NCBI GenBank assembly: GCA_900546455.1
Contig: URCS01000018.1
Coordinates: 1 to 37,257 of the forward strand
DNA: 37,257 nt
DNA from: an uncultured Collinsella sp.
GTDB lineage: Bacteria; Actinomycetota; Coriobacteriia; Coriobacteriales; Coriobacteriaceae
Reading direction: 5' to 3'
Every line of letters starts with the position of its first letter. Within the stretch, counting starts at the first letter, position 1. Below, piece after piece: positions 22,883 to 31,719 of this stretch. The position numbers and the translations under genes were made by a program. The notes under the pieces are model-generated. The model was not told where the DNA came from, ran no database searches, and saw only the letters and a list, made by a program, of their open reading frames with translations.

Positions 22883-22999
22883 AGGTAAACCGTATTATGT
22901 TTGCACATTATGAACGTATCAGTCAAATAATTGACCGTGAAAACCAAACAAACCAGATAAACGGCGTGGTATGGCCCCTCAACAAAGCATCAACCAGCG

Positions 23000-24256
23000 C
23001 TACGAGGTCGGAGCGTTCCTAAATGTATAGTTACCCGGAGAGCGCACATTGATATACGTTACGCCCTCTACCTGCGAAAGCAGCTTGGTGACTACGCGCT
23101 CCTTCTTGACGATATCGTTCGAATCGCCCAGCGACACCTCAATGCCGTTATTGAGGTTTGCCGAGATGGCTTCGACCGAAGGCGTGGAAATATCCTTGAC
23201 TTGTCCCAAGAACTCGCTCGAAAAACCACGCACATAATCCAAGCCAGCCTTAACGGCCTTGGAGCTCACTGCCTGGCCGGAAACCGGAGCGACATCCGCC
23301 GAGACATCAGTCAACAACACCGCGCCATAGTGCTTAGCGAGCGCCAGCGCGGCATCGATTCCGGTCAAGGTATTTGAGCCCTGCCCTGTCGTGATGACGT
23401 TGCCCTGGTCATCCACTTCGACCGACGTCGACAGTGGGGCGATCCAGGTGTCATCATCCCCGATGGCCCAGGCAAGGTCATCGGAACTGATATAGGCAAT
23501 TGCGATGACCTTGCGCTCCATCGGCGTAATGATGAGCGTATGCGGGAACTGACGCTGGACATCCACGCCCGAGACCCACGGATTCTGCTTGAGGTCCTCG
23601 GTAATCTGGTCGGGATCGACGTTAAAAAGCGACGTTCCCTCGGGCAAATCGATCAGCTGGATAGCATCGTGCTTCGTCACATGCTCGCTGCCTTGAATCT
23701 GAATATCAGTGGCGGTAAACAATCCAGAGTTGATCACCACGATGGCAACGACGACGAGCACGGCCAAGGCGGCCAGAACGCCGCCCACGATTTTGCCTTT
23801 GCCTGCAACGACAGAAGCAGCGTCTGATGTTTTATTTACCATCGCCCCAAGTGAAGACAACGGGTTGACGTTTTTTTTACCCGAAGGCTTCTTGGCGGTA
23901 GCCGGCACCGATGTCAGCGAGCGCGGTTTCGATGCGCCCAGCGTGCGACCTGGACGCGGCGCTTTAGTTCCCGTCGAGGGCTTAGGAGTTGCCATGGGAC
24001 GGGCAGGTTTGGCGCCCATAACAGGCTTTGACGTCACCGAGGGACGCGAGGACTTTTTTGCGGCCGGACGATTACCGAGCTGCGAGCCGACGACCGGACG
24101 ACTGGTCTGTCGAGCATGCCCGACAGACTTAGAGCGCGCGACGGTATTGCGTTGAGGTTTGGCAGGCGCGCCGGAACGCCCTCCGGCGCGGCGGAAGGTG
24201 GGTTTCGATGCTCTAGAAGCCGAGGAATTTAACTTCCGGTCTGAGCTCGATGCCAT
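23000..24256 (-). CDS. ftsQ: Cell division protein FtsQ/DivIB with long basic N-terminal extension
   Basis: A 418-residue bitopic division protein linking early and late divisome parts. Residues 1-150 are a low-complexity cytoplasmic extension rich in Lys, Arg, Ser, Pro and Ala. The single membrane helix is at about 157-177 (VGGVLAALAVLVVVAIVVIN), followed by the POTRA domain (TATDIQIQGSEHVTKHDAI, LFNVDPDQITEDLKQNPWVS, VQRQFPHTLIITPMERKVIAI) and the FtsQ beta domain to about 400. Typical FtsQ proteins are 250-300 residues, so the extension is unusual. The ATG at 24256 follows GAGGGAGG with short spacing and overlaps murB by 44 nt. Confidence 0.93.
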   Translation of the reverse strand: MASSSDRKLNSSASRASKPTFRRAGGRSGAPAKPQRNTVARSKSVGHARQTSRPVVGSQLGNRPAAKKSSRPSVTSKPVMGAKPARPMATPKPSTGTKAPRPGRTLGASKPRSLTSVPATAKKPSGKKNVNPLSSLGAMVNKTSDAASVVAGKGKIVGGVLAALAVLVVVAIVVINSGLFTATDIQIQGSEHVTKHDAIQLIDLPEGTSLFNVDPDQITEDLKQNPWVSGVDVQRQFPHTLIITPMERKVIAIAYISSDDLAWAIGDDDTWIAPLSTSVEVDDQGNVITTGQGSNTLTGIDAALALAKHYGAVLLTDVSADVAPVSGQAVSSKAVKAGLDYVRGFSSEFLGQVKDISTPSVEAISANLNNGIEVSLGDSNDIVKKERVVTKLLSQVEGVTYINVRSPGNYTFRNAPTS

Positions 24257-25124
24257 ACGCCTCCCTCACCTTTCCGTGCACATGTCTGATAACCGCGGCA
24301 ACGTCATCGGCCGAGGCGGTTCCGTTATTAACGATAAAACTAGCGTGAACGGGCGAAACTTCTGCGCCGCCAATCGAAAAACCCTTTAATCCACAATCCT
24401 CGATAAGCTTGCCCACACTCGCATCGGGCGGGTTGCGAAAGACCGACCCGCAGGACGCGCGACCCATGGGCTGCGTTCGCTTGCGCCTCGTCAGGTACCG
24501 CTCCATGCGCTCGCGAATGTCGGCCTTGGGCGCCGGTTTAAGCTTGAGCACACACTCGAGGATGATCTCATTGCGGGGAAGGCTACATTCGCGGTAGCCC
24601 CAAGTGATCTCGGACCCCGCATAATGCTTGATACCGGATGCCGGGTCAAACGTTACGACATCCTCAACCAGCGAGCCAATCCACTCGGTCCGTGTGCCGG
24701 CATTCATAGATATCGCACCGCCGACCGAGCCAGGGATGCCAACGGCAAACTCAAGGCCCGAGAGGCTACGCGACAGGGCATCGTTGACCAGGCGCGCAAA
24801 CATCACGCCCGCACCGACCGTCAGCGTACAACCGTCATCTGCAACAACCGTGCGCTGAAACTCACGTCCGAGCGAAATGACGGCACCGCGATAACCGCCA
24901 TCGGCAACCAGCAGATTGGAACCCTTGCCGATGATGACCCACGGCACCTGCTCGCGATCGAGCACCGCCACGGCGCGGCGGAGGGCATGATAGCTATGGC
25001 ACGTCACAAAGAGGTCGGCCTTGCCGCCGATACGATAGCTCGTATGACGCGCAAGGCGCTCGTCCTCGATCACATCCGTGTCGATCATGCCCGAGAGCGC
25101 CATGACGGCGTTAAACAGACCCAT
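24213..25124 (-). CDS. murB: UDP-N-acetylenolpyruvoylglucosamine reductase MurB
   Basis: A 303-residue FAD-dependent reductase that makes UDP-MurNAc for peptidoglycan. FAD-binding stretches are HTSYRIGGKADLF near residue 27, VIIGKGSNLLVADGG near 64, and LEFAVGIPGSVGGAISMNAGT near 123-143. The catalytic loop is GRASCGSVFRNPP near 228, with the proton-donor Ser, and the C-terminal Glu lies in RPEVKFLGF. It has the short type IIb layout. The ATG at 25124 lies 5 nt after the murC stop, with only a weak AAAGACG ribosome site, so coupled translation is likely. Its end overlaps the ftsQ start. Confidence 0.96.
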   Translation of the reverse strand: MGLFNAVMALSGMIDTDVIEDERLARHTSYRIGGKADLFVTCHSYHALRRAVAVLDREQVPWVIIGKGSNLLVADGGYRGAVISLGREFQRTVVADDGCTLTVGAGVMFARLVNDALSRSLSGLEFAVGIPGSVGGAISMNAGTRTEWIGSLVEDVVTFDPASGIKHYAGSEITWGYRECSLPRNEIILECVLKLKPAPKADIRERMERYLTRRKRTQPMGRASCGSVFRNPPDASVGKLIEDCGLKGFSIGGAEVSPVHASFIVNNGTASADDVAAVIRHVHGKVREAYGIELRPEVKFLGF

Positions 25125-25129
25125 TAGAC

Positions 25130-26548
25130 TTAAGCGTCTTTCTTGGCAGTCAGATACTCAATGAACTCGGGACCGACGGTCGTAACGTCACCGGCACCCA
25201 TAGTGAGCAGCAGGTCGCCCTCGCCCACCATCTGCTCGAGCTCCTGATTAAGCTCAAGACGGCTGGAGCAGTACACGACCTCCTTGCCAGGATGCTTGGC
25301 GCGCACGGTATCGGCGAGCATCTTAGAGGTGACACCCGGAATGGGCATCTCGCCAGCCGAGAACACATCAATCAGCAGCAGTTTATCGGCATTGGCAAAT
25401 GCATCGGCAAAGTCGTCGCAAAGGGCCTGCAGACGCGAATAGCGGTGCGGCTGGAACACGACGTCGACGTGCTTGTAGCCCAGCGACGAAGCGGCAGCAA
25501 GCGTCGCCTTGATCTCAGTGGGGTGATGGCCGTAATCATCGACCACGGTGATGCCATCGATATCGCCTACGTGGGTAAAGCGACGACGGACGCCCTCAAA
25601 GCTCGAGAGCGCCTTGGCGGCGGCGTCGATGTCAAGGCCCAGGACATGGGCGACGGTGAGTACCGCCGTGGCGTTGAGCATGTTGTGGCGACCGGGATTG
25701 CTCTTGATCTCCACAGCATGCTCAGTGCCGTCCTCAAAGCGAACGATAAAGTCGCTCTGGATGCCCTTGACATCCGGGTGCATGCAGACGATGTCGTTGC
25801 TCTCGGCAAAGCCGTAGGAAAGCACGTGACGGCCCGTCGACTTGGCGAGCTCGACCAGATGCGAGTCCTCACCGCAGACGATGACGGTGCCGTCCTCGCC
25901 CACCAGGCTCATGAATTTGGCGAAAGTTGCCTCGATCTCCTCGATACCCGAGTAGTGATCGAGGTGGTCGGCCTCGACGTTGGTCACAATGACCACGTTG
26001 GGGTTCAGGAACAGGAAGGAGCTGTCGGACTCGTCGGCCTCGGCGACAAAGTAGTCGCCCGAGCCGTTCTTGCCGTTCGTGTCATAGCCCTCGACGATGC
26101 CACCGATCAAGAAGCTCGGATCCAGACCCATGCGGTCGAGCATGGTGGCGCACATCGAAGACGTGGTGGTCTTGCCATGCGTGCCGGCAACAGCGACGGT
26201 GGTGTAGCCGTGGCCCAAAGCAGAGAGCATCTTGGCACGGGGCCACACGGGAATACCAAGCTCGCGAGCACGCACGAGTTCAGGGTTGGACTCCGGAATA
26301 GCGGTGGAGACAACAACCACGTCGGGCTTGACCTCGTCGATCGTGGCGGCCTCATGGCCCACATGCACCTTCACACCAGCGCGGGTAAGCTGGCGGATAT
26401 AACGTGACGTCTTAAGGTCGGAGCCGGTAACGGCATAACCGCGCTCGTGCAGAACGAGGGCGATGCCGCTCATGCCGGCGCCGCCGATACCGATAAAGTG
26501 GGCGCTCTTAAACTCGGGCGCGGAGGTTGCAGTCTGGGAATCAGCCAT
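25130..26548 (-). CDS. murC: UDP-N-acetylmuramate-L-alanine ligase MurC
   Basis: A 472-residue ATP-dependent ligase adding L-Ala to UDP-MurNAc. Motifs: HFIGIGGAGMSGIALVL near residue 18 (UDP-binding Rossmann loop), VAGTHGKTTTSSM near 115 (P-loop), ADESDSSFLFLNPN near 165, NVEADHLDHY near 184, NPGRHNMLNATA near 281, and DDYGHHPTEIKATL near 330. The ATG at 26548 is used with AAGGAG 11 nt upstream; a nine-codon longer version starting at an earlier alternative codon is less likely. It is 97 nt downstream of murG and almost abuts murB. Confidence 0.97.
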   Translation of the reverse strand: MADSQTATSAPEFKSAHFIGIGGAGMSGIALVLHERGYAVTGSDLKTSRYIRQLTRAGVKVHVGHEAATIDEVKPDVVVVSTAIPESNPELVRARELGIPVWPRAKMLSALGHGYTTVAVAGTHGKTTTSSMCATMLDRMGLDPSFLIGGIVEGYDTNGKNGSGDYFVAEADESDSSFLFLNPNVVIVTNVEADHLDHYSGIEEIEATFAKFMSLVGEDGTVIVCGEDSHLVELAKSTGRHVLSYGFAESNDIVCMHPDVKGIQSDFIVRFEDGTEHAVEIKSNPGRHNMLNATAVLTVAHVLGLDIDAAAKALSSFEGVRRRFTHVGDIDGITVVDDYGHHPTEIKATLAAASSLGYKHVDVVFQPHRYSRLQALCDDFADAFANADKLLLIDVFSAGEMPIPGVTSKMLADTVRAKHPGKEVVYCSSRLELNQELEQMVGEGDLLLTMGAGDVTTVGPEFIEYLTAKKDA

Positions 26549-26645
26549 GTGCTCGTGTACTCCTTGCGTAAACACTGCCTGTAACCCGTTAACTGTACCG
26601 CACCTACCGCATCAGCGCGAGGGCGACCGACGATATCCCGTCTAA

Positions 26646-27761
26646 CTAACGCAAACCCTCTACCGCATCCGCCAGAAGAGCGGCGGCCCTATCCTGAGCC
26701 AGACCACGTGCCGCCTGACGCATGGCGTCGCGCGCCGCCGCGTCATCGACCAAGTGCAGCAGCTCATCGGCAAAGGCAGAACCGTCGATATCGGCATCGG
26801 CGCAGAGCACACCGGCCCCGGCGTCGACCAGATAACGGGCATTGGTGGTTTGGTGGTCGGCCGTCGCATGCGGATACGGCACGAGCACCGAGGGCACGGC
26901 GAGCGCAGCGATCTCGGCCACGCTCGATGCGCCCGAACGCGAGAGCACCAAATCGGCAGCAGCCAGCATATCGCCCATGTTGTCGATGTAAGGCTGGACG
27001 CGGTAACGCTCCGCCTCCTCGGGCGTCAGCGCCAAAGCGCGCTCGGTCTCCTCAAAGCCGTCGGCACCCGTCGAATGCAACACATAGAGGTTCTTGCGCG
27101 AAAGCAGCTCGTTTTTGAGCGAAACCACGCGCTCGTTGAGGTGCTGGGCGCCAAGTGAACCGCCAAAGACGAGCAGCAGCGTAGCGTCCTCGGGAACGTC
27201 AAGTGCCTTGCGGCCGCGAGCGCGATCGCCTTCGATTACCGAGCGACGTACGGGGTTGCCGGTCATGAGCACGTGGTCAGGGTCACCTTCGCGCTCAAAG
27301 ACCGAACGCGCTGCCGGCACCGAGATGCACACGCGGGCGGCGTGGGAGTTCATCATCTTGTTGGCCAGGCCCGGAACAGAGTTCTGCTCATGCAGCAGAT
27401 ACGGAACGCCTGCGCCCTTGCACCACCCCAGCAGCGGAACCTCGACATAGGCACCAAAACCTATGGCGACATCGGGCTTGCAGGCTTTTGAAAAATGGCT
27501 ACCGAGCGCGCGCTTCGCCTTATAGACACGCCACAGCGAGCTCAACGCCGTCCAAGGGCGAGAACGGTCGAAGCCCGTAACCGTAATCGGCACAAAATCG
27601 AACCCAGCCTCGGGAACCAGACGACCCTCGAGCTTGTGCGACTGACCCACAAATACAACGTGGTGGCCACGGTCACGCAGCTCCTCGGCCAAGGCGAGTG
27701 CGGGGTTGATATGTCCCGCCGTGCCGCCGGCTGCGATAGCAACGGTCATCTTATCGGTCAT
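26646..27761 (-). CDS. murG: MurG glycosyltransferase (lipid II synthase)
   Basis: A 371-residue GT28 enzyme that transfers GlcNAc to lipid I on the inner membrane face. Motifs: AAGGTAGHINPALALAEEL near residue 10-28 (lipid-binding G loop), the HEQNSVPGLANK stretch near 123, GGSLGAQHLNE near 195, SRSGASSVAEIAAL near 269 and the UDP-GlcNAc region PHATADHQTTNA near 295. The ATG at 27761 has AAGGGA upstream and overlaps the ftsW end by 11 nt, suggesting coupled translation. Membrane association is peripheral. Confidence 0.97.
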   Translation of the reverse strand: MTDKMTVAIAAGGTAGHINPALALAEELRDRGHHVVFVGQSHKLEGRLVPEAGFDFVPITVTGFDRSRPWTALSSLWRVYKAKRALGSHFSKACKPDVAIGFGAYVEVPLLGWCKGAGVPYLLHEQNSVPGLANKMMNSHAARVCISVPAARSVFEREGDPDHVLMTGNPVRRSVIEGDRARGRKALDVPEDATLLLVFGGSLGAQHLNERVVSLKNELLSRKNLYVLHSTGADGFEETERALALTPEEAERYRVQPYIDNMGDMLAAADLVLSRSGASSVAEIAALAVPSVLVPYPHATADHQTTNARYLVDAGAGVLCADADIDGSAFADELLHLVDDAAARDAMRQAARGLAQDRAAALLADAVEGLR

Positions 27762-29271
27762 GGTAGTCCCTTCGTACACGCGGTCCCTGGTCGTCGGTGC
27801 GCAGACGCGCCGACGGGTCCGAGTTCAAATCGATTCGATTATATCCGCCGCCCGCGTTGCGAGGGCTGGGGCGCTGAGGACGACCTTGCGGAGCCATTCG
27901 CGGGCGTGGACGAGCTGCCGGCTCGGATGGAGAACCATCAAGAACGGTAAAGCCGCTACGCGAAGGTCGTTCACCGCGCACATGGGCCACGCCAGCGGTG
28001 CTCTCGTCCATAACGGCAAAGCTCTCGCGGCGACGGTCGTACTCATCGCGACGGGCGCTCTCATACGAAACGCGCAGGATCAGACCGGCGAGCATAAGCG
28101 ACACGATAATCGACGAACCGCCGTAGCTAATAAACGGCAACGGTTTGCCCGTCATGGGAAACACGTTGAGGATGCCCAGCGCGTTAATCAAAAACTGCAC
28201 CGCGAGAATGACCGCGGAGCCAGACGCCATAAGCGCGCCCCGACGATCGGTCGCCTGCTCGGCAATGCGAAACGCCGAGTAGATCAGCATCGCAAACACC
28301 AAGAAGAACAGCACGGTTCCGACAAAACCGACTTCCTCGCCAATGATGGCCAGGATGTAGTCATTGTGCGCCTCGGGAAGATACGAGTACTTCATGGTTG
28401 AGTTGCCGATGCCACGGCCGAACAGACCGCCCGAGGCAAAGGCCATGATGGCAAGCGTGGCCTGATAGCCGTCACCATACTCGTCGGCCCAAGGGTTCAA
28501 GGCAACCTGAATGCGCACCATACGGTACGGCTCTGCGACAAGCGCAATCACGATCACGAGAATGCCGAAGATTAGCACGCCGATGATAAATCTGGGGTCG
28601 AGACCCGCAAACAACGCCATGCACATGAGGGTCAACAGGATGATCAGGACAGTACCGAAATCGGGCTGGATAAAGATCAGAAAGAGCGAAATGCCCAGGT
28701 AGATGCCCATCTTGCGAAGGAATTCGTTGATGTTGCCACCGGGCGAAAAGAAGCGATCAAGCATGATGGCCGAATACGCAATGGCAAATGGCTTTAAAAA
28801 CTCGGAAGGCTGGAACTGAATACCGGCGATGTTGAGCCAGCGCGTGGCGCCACGGCTGCCGCTGCCCACCAAGAACACCAGAAGCAGTAGCCCTATCATG
28901 CCGATAAGGAAGATCCTGAGCACATCCTCCCCAAACCAGCTGTCCGGCAAAACGCGCACGATGGCAATCAGCGCTAGAACACCGACCACGGCAAACGCGG
29001 CCTGTCGACCCAGAAAAAACGTCGCCGAGCCATTCTCGTGCAGCGCCTCGACCGAAGACGCCGAGTACACCATCAGCAGGCCAAAGCATACCAAGGTAAA
29101 CAGGCAGGCCATGAATATCAAACGGGGGCGCATGATACGGGCGGGAACGCCGGCAATATAGCGTTCGCTAAACGTCTGCCTGCCGCGACCGGAACGCGGT
29201 GTGCTGCGCCGCGAGGAAGCACGGTCCGAGTCGGGCCTCCTCATACCTTGTCGGGGGCTCTCCTCTCTCAC
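27751..29271 (-). CDS. ftsW: Septal peptidoglycan polymerase FtsW (SEDS family)
   Basis: A 506-residue SEDS glycosyltransferase with about ten membrane helices that polymerises lipid II at the septum. Recognisable parts: a basic N-terminal 45 residues, GSRGATRWLNIAGIQFQPSEF near 138-158 (putative catalytic loop follows), FIQPDFGTVLIIL near 200, EAHNDYILAIIGEEVGFVG near 305 and MTGKPLPFISYGGSSII near 370. After the last helix a hydrophilic tail of about 115 residues is rich in Arg, Pro and Ser. The start is uncertain. GTG at 29271 has AGGGG 6 nt upstream and lies 9 nt after the murD stop; TTG at 29277 abuts that site, and the first ATG (29244) would remove only nine residues. Confidence 0.94.
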   Translation of the reverse strand: MREESPRQGMRRPDSDRASSRRSTPRSGRGRQTFSERYIAGVPARIMRPRLIFMACLFTLVCFGLLMVYSASSVEALHENGSATFFLGRQAAFAVVGVLALIAIVRVLPDSWFGEDVLRIFLIGMIGLLLLVFLVGSGSRGATRWLNIAGIQFQPSEFLKPFAIAYSAIMLDRFFSPGGNINEFLRKMGIYLGISLFLIFIQPDFGTVLIILLTLMCMALFAGLDPRFIIGVLIFGILVIVIALVAEPYRMVRIQVALNPWADEYGDGYQATLAIMAFASGGLFGRGIGNSTMKYSYLPEAHNDYILAIIGEEVGFVGTVLFFLVFAMLIYSAFRIAEQATDRRGALMASGSAVILAVQFLINALGILNVFPMTGKPLPFISYGGSSIIVSLMLAGLILRVSYESARRDEYDRRRESFAVMDESTAGVAHVRGERPSRSGFTVLDGSPSEPAARPRPRMAPQGRPQRPSPRNAGGGYNRIDLNSDPSARLRTDDQGPRVRRDYHDR

Positions 29272-29280
29272 CGGCAACCC

Positions 29281-30687
29281 CTATTCCATTTGCGATTTCG
29301 CCGCAGCGGCAAGCTGGGCCACATAGTCCTTAAACACGCGGCCGCGCTCCTCATAGCCCGAGAACTCATCGAACGAAGAGCAGGCAGGAGAAAGTAAGAT
29401 CACGTCGCCACGGCTCGACAGCGAACGGGCGACGTCCACGGCATCGCGCAGGTCATCCGCCTGGGCGATATCCACGTCACCATCGACATCGGCCTCGTCC
29501 ATAGCGGCGGTAAAGCGCTCGCGCGCATCGCCAAAGCAAACGACCGAGCGCACGTTGTCCATAACGACGCGGGCAAAGTCCGCAAGCGGCGTACCCTTAT
29601 CGTGGCCGCCGAGCAGCAAAATCACATCGTCGTCGGGAAACGCCGTCAGGGCCTTTTCGACTGCATCGGTGTTCGTTGCCTTGGAATCGTTGACGTAGCG
29701 CACGCCATCGATCTCGCCACAGGGCTCAACGCGGTGCTCCAGCGGCTGGAACGATGCCAAACCACGGCAAATGCCCTCGGGATCGGCACCGACGGCCAAA
29801 GCAGCCGTGGCAGCACATAGGGCATTGATGACATTGTGATGGCCCGAGATCTTGAGCTCGGAAGTGGCGACAAGCTGAGTCTCGACGCCCTTCAGGCGGA
29901 CGACCAACTTGCCGTCGCGCACAAAGGCGGCGTCTGCACCCTCGGGCTCGTCAAAAGCGACCTTGCAGATGCGGCGGCCCGGCATGTAGATGTACTCATC
30001 GAACTCATGGATGCCGGCATCCTCAACGTCGATAACCACGAGGTCGTCGTCGACCATATTCTCGAACAACTTGATCTTGGCAAGCGCATAGTTCTTGTGG
30101 CTCTTGTGCCAGCCCAGGTGGTCGGGCGTGATGTTGAGCAGCACCGCCACGCGAGGATGAAGCTCGGCGGTCGTAGCAATCTGATAACTCGACAGCTCGG
30201 CCACAAACCACTCATTATGTGCGCGGCCGTCGATCTCGTTCACGGGCGGCTCACCGATATTGCCGACGGCCACGCTGGCTTCACCGGCGGCCTTGAGCAG
30301 ATAATCAGTCAGCGACGTGGTAGTTGTCTTGCCGTTGGTGCCCGTGATGGCAATCCAATTTTGGGGAGACAAGCGATAGGCAAACTCGGGCTCGCCCATA
30401 ATCTGAGCGGCATGCTCACGCCCCGCCTTAAAGAAGGACGAGAACTCCGAAATACCCGGGCATGTCACGCACACGTCATAGGCGCCCTCGACCTGTTCGG
30501 CCCCATAGACAAACGACGCACCAGCAGCCTCGAGCGCACGCGTGGCGTCATTGGGCTCAGAGGTGCCGCCGCCATACACGGTAACGGCGCTTACGCGCTC
30601 GGGATGTGCCAGCGCCCAGCGGGCGACATCGAGACCGGATTTGCCCTGACCCAAAACGAGCAGGCTAAAGACATCAGCAAGAGGCAT
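29281..30687 (-). CDS. murD: UDP-N-acetylmuramoyl-L-alanine-D-glutamate ligase MurD
   Basis: A 468-residue Mur ligase that adds D-Glu to UDP-MurNAc-L-Ala. It has the N-terminal UDP-binding loop LVLGQGKSGLDVA near residue 10, P-loop AITGTNGKTTTTSL near 113, ELSSYQIATTAEL near 165 (Mg-binding Glu), LNITPDHLGWH near 183, SGHHNVINALCAA near 281 and EHRVEPCGEIDGVRYVNDSKATN near 317-339, followed by LLGGHDKG. LLSPACSSFDEFSGYEERG near 438 is typical for MurD. The ATG at 30687 follows mraY by 9 nt and has a weak ribosome site. Confidence 0.97.
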   Translation of the reverse strand: MPLADVFSLLVLGQGKSGLDVARWALAHPERVSAVTVYGGGTSEPNDATRALEAAGASFVYGAEQVEGAYDVCVTCPGISEFSSFFKAGREHAAQIMGEPEFAYRLSPQNWIAITGTNGKTTTTSLTDYLLKAAGEASVAVGNIGEPPVNEIDGRAHNEWFVAELSSYQIATTAELHPRVAVLLNITPDHLGWHKSHKNYALAKIKLFENMVDDDLVVIDVEDAGIHEFDEYIYMPGRRICKVAFDEPEGADAAFVRDGKLVVRLKGVETQLVATSELKISGHHNVINALCAATAALAVGADPEGICRGLASFQPLEHRVEPCGEIDGVRYVNDSKATNTDAVEKALTAFPDDDVILLLGGHDKGTPLADFARVVMDNVRSVVCFGDARERFTAAMDEADVDGDVDIAQADDLRDAVDVARSLSSRGDVILLSPACSSFDEFSGYEERGRVFKDYVAQLAAAAKSQME

Positions 30688-30696
30688 GAAAGACCA

Positions 30697-31716
30697 CTAT
30701 CCCAACTGGAAGAACAAAGCAAGGCCAACGGCACCAAAGGCCGCAGCGATAATCCAAAAACGGATGACGACCTTGGTCTCGGCCCAGCCCTTCTTTTCGA
30801 AATGATGATGGATGGGCGCCATAAGGAAGACGCGCTTGTGCGTAAAGTGGAAGTAGACAACCTGAATCATGACCGACAGGGTCTCAACGATAAACAGGCC
30901 GCCGATGATGAGGGAGACGACCTCGGTGTTGGTCATGATGGACGTGCAGGCAAACGCGGCGCCCAGGGCAAGCGAGCCGGTATCGCCCATAAAGATGCTC
31001 GCCGGATAGCAGTTGAACCACAGAAAGCCCAAGCAGGCACCGGCACACGCGGTGCAGAAGATGGACAGGTTCACGTCTCCGTGTAAAAACGCCATGGCAG
31101 CCATGGCGAGCATGGCGATCATGGAGGTGCCGCCAGCAAGACCGTCAAGGCCATCGGTCAGGTTCACGGCATTAGAAAGACCGGCGATCATCAGCCAGCA
31201 AAAGACAACGTAGAGCCACGGGAACGAAAGGCCGCAGATGGTGGTCGAAAGCACGCCAAGGTCAATCGTCAGGCCGCCGGGAAAACGAATCTCGGGGGCG
31301 ACGCCGCACCAGTTAACGGCAAGTACCGTAAAGGTGACACAGATAATGGTTAGGCCGATCATCTTGGCATGAGGCGTCAGACCGAGCGAGCGCCCATGCG
31401 TAACGGAGGTCAGGTCGTCGATCAGGCCCAGCACGCCTGTCGCCAGCGTGGCGAGCAGCACGAGCACGAGCTCGGTGGTGAGCTTGCCCATCAGCAGGCA
31501 GGTCAGCGAAATCGCGACGAGAATAACAACGCCACCCATGGTGGGCGTTCCCTGCTTAACCAAATGACGCTTGGGGCCGTCGGCACGAACCTGCTGGCCG
31601 ATACCCTCGACCTTAAGTAGCTTGATCCACCACGGCATGAGCAGCAGCGCAATGGCAGCGGCGATGCCAAGCCCCAAAAAAGCCTGATACGTTGGATACG
31701 AGGGATTGCCGAACAT
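30697..31716 (-). CDS. mraY: Phospho-N-acetylmuramoyl-pentapeptide transferase MraY
   Basis: A 339-residue polytopic enzyme that moves phospho-MurNAc-pentapeptide to undecaprenyl phosphate, making lipid I. Hallmarks: TPTMGGVVILVAI near residue 56, LGLIDDLTSVTHGRSLGLTP near 95-115 (catalytic Asp pair), NAVNLTDGLDGLAGG near 182-196, FMGDTGSLALGAAFA near 242 and MAPIHHHFEKKGWAETKVV near 298 (HHH motif). About ten membrane helices. The ATG at 31716 has GAAGGTG upstream, partly inside the end of murF (stop at 31720). Confidence 0.98.
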   Translation of the reverse strand: MFGNPSYPTYQAFLGLGIAAAIALLLMPWWIKLLKVEGIGQQVRADGPKRHLVKQGTPTMGGVVILVAISLTCLLMGKLTTELVLVLLATLATGVLGLIDDLTSVTHGRSLGLTPHAKMIGLTIICVTFTVLAVNWCGVAPEIRFPGGLTIDLGVLSTTICGLSFPWLYVVFCWLMIAGLSNAVNLTDGLDGLAGGTSMIAMLAMAAMAFLHGDVNLSIFCTACAGACLGFLWFNCYPASIFMGDTGSLALGAAFACTSIMTNTEVVSLIIGGLFIVETLSVMIQVVYFHFTHKRVFLMAPIHHHFEKKGWAETKVVIRFWIIAAAFGAVGLALFFQLG

Positions 31717-31719
31717 GGG

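Noticed and set aside
21562..23022. 486-codon open frame on the plus strand opposite ftsZ
   Set aside because: It is antisense to ftsZ and spans its terminator and promoter gap; the product is low in recognisable order and no ribosome site supports it.
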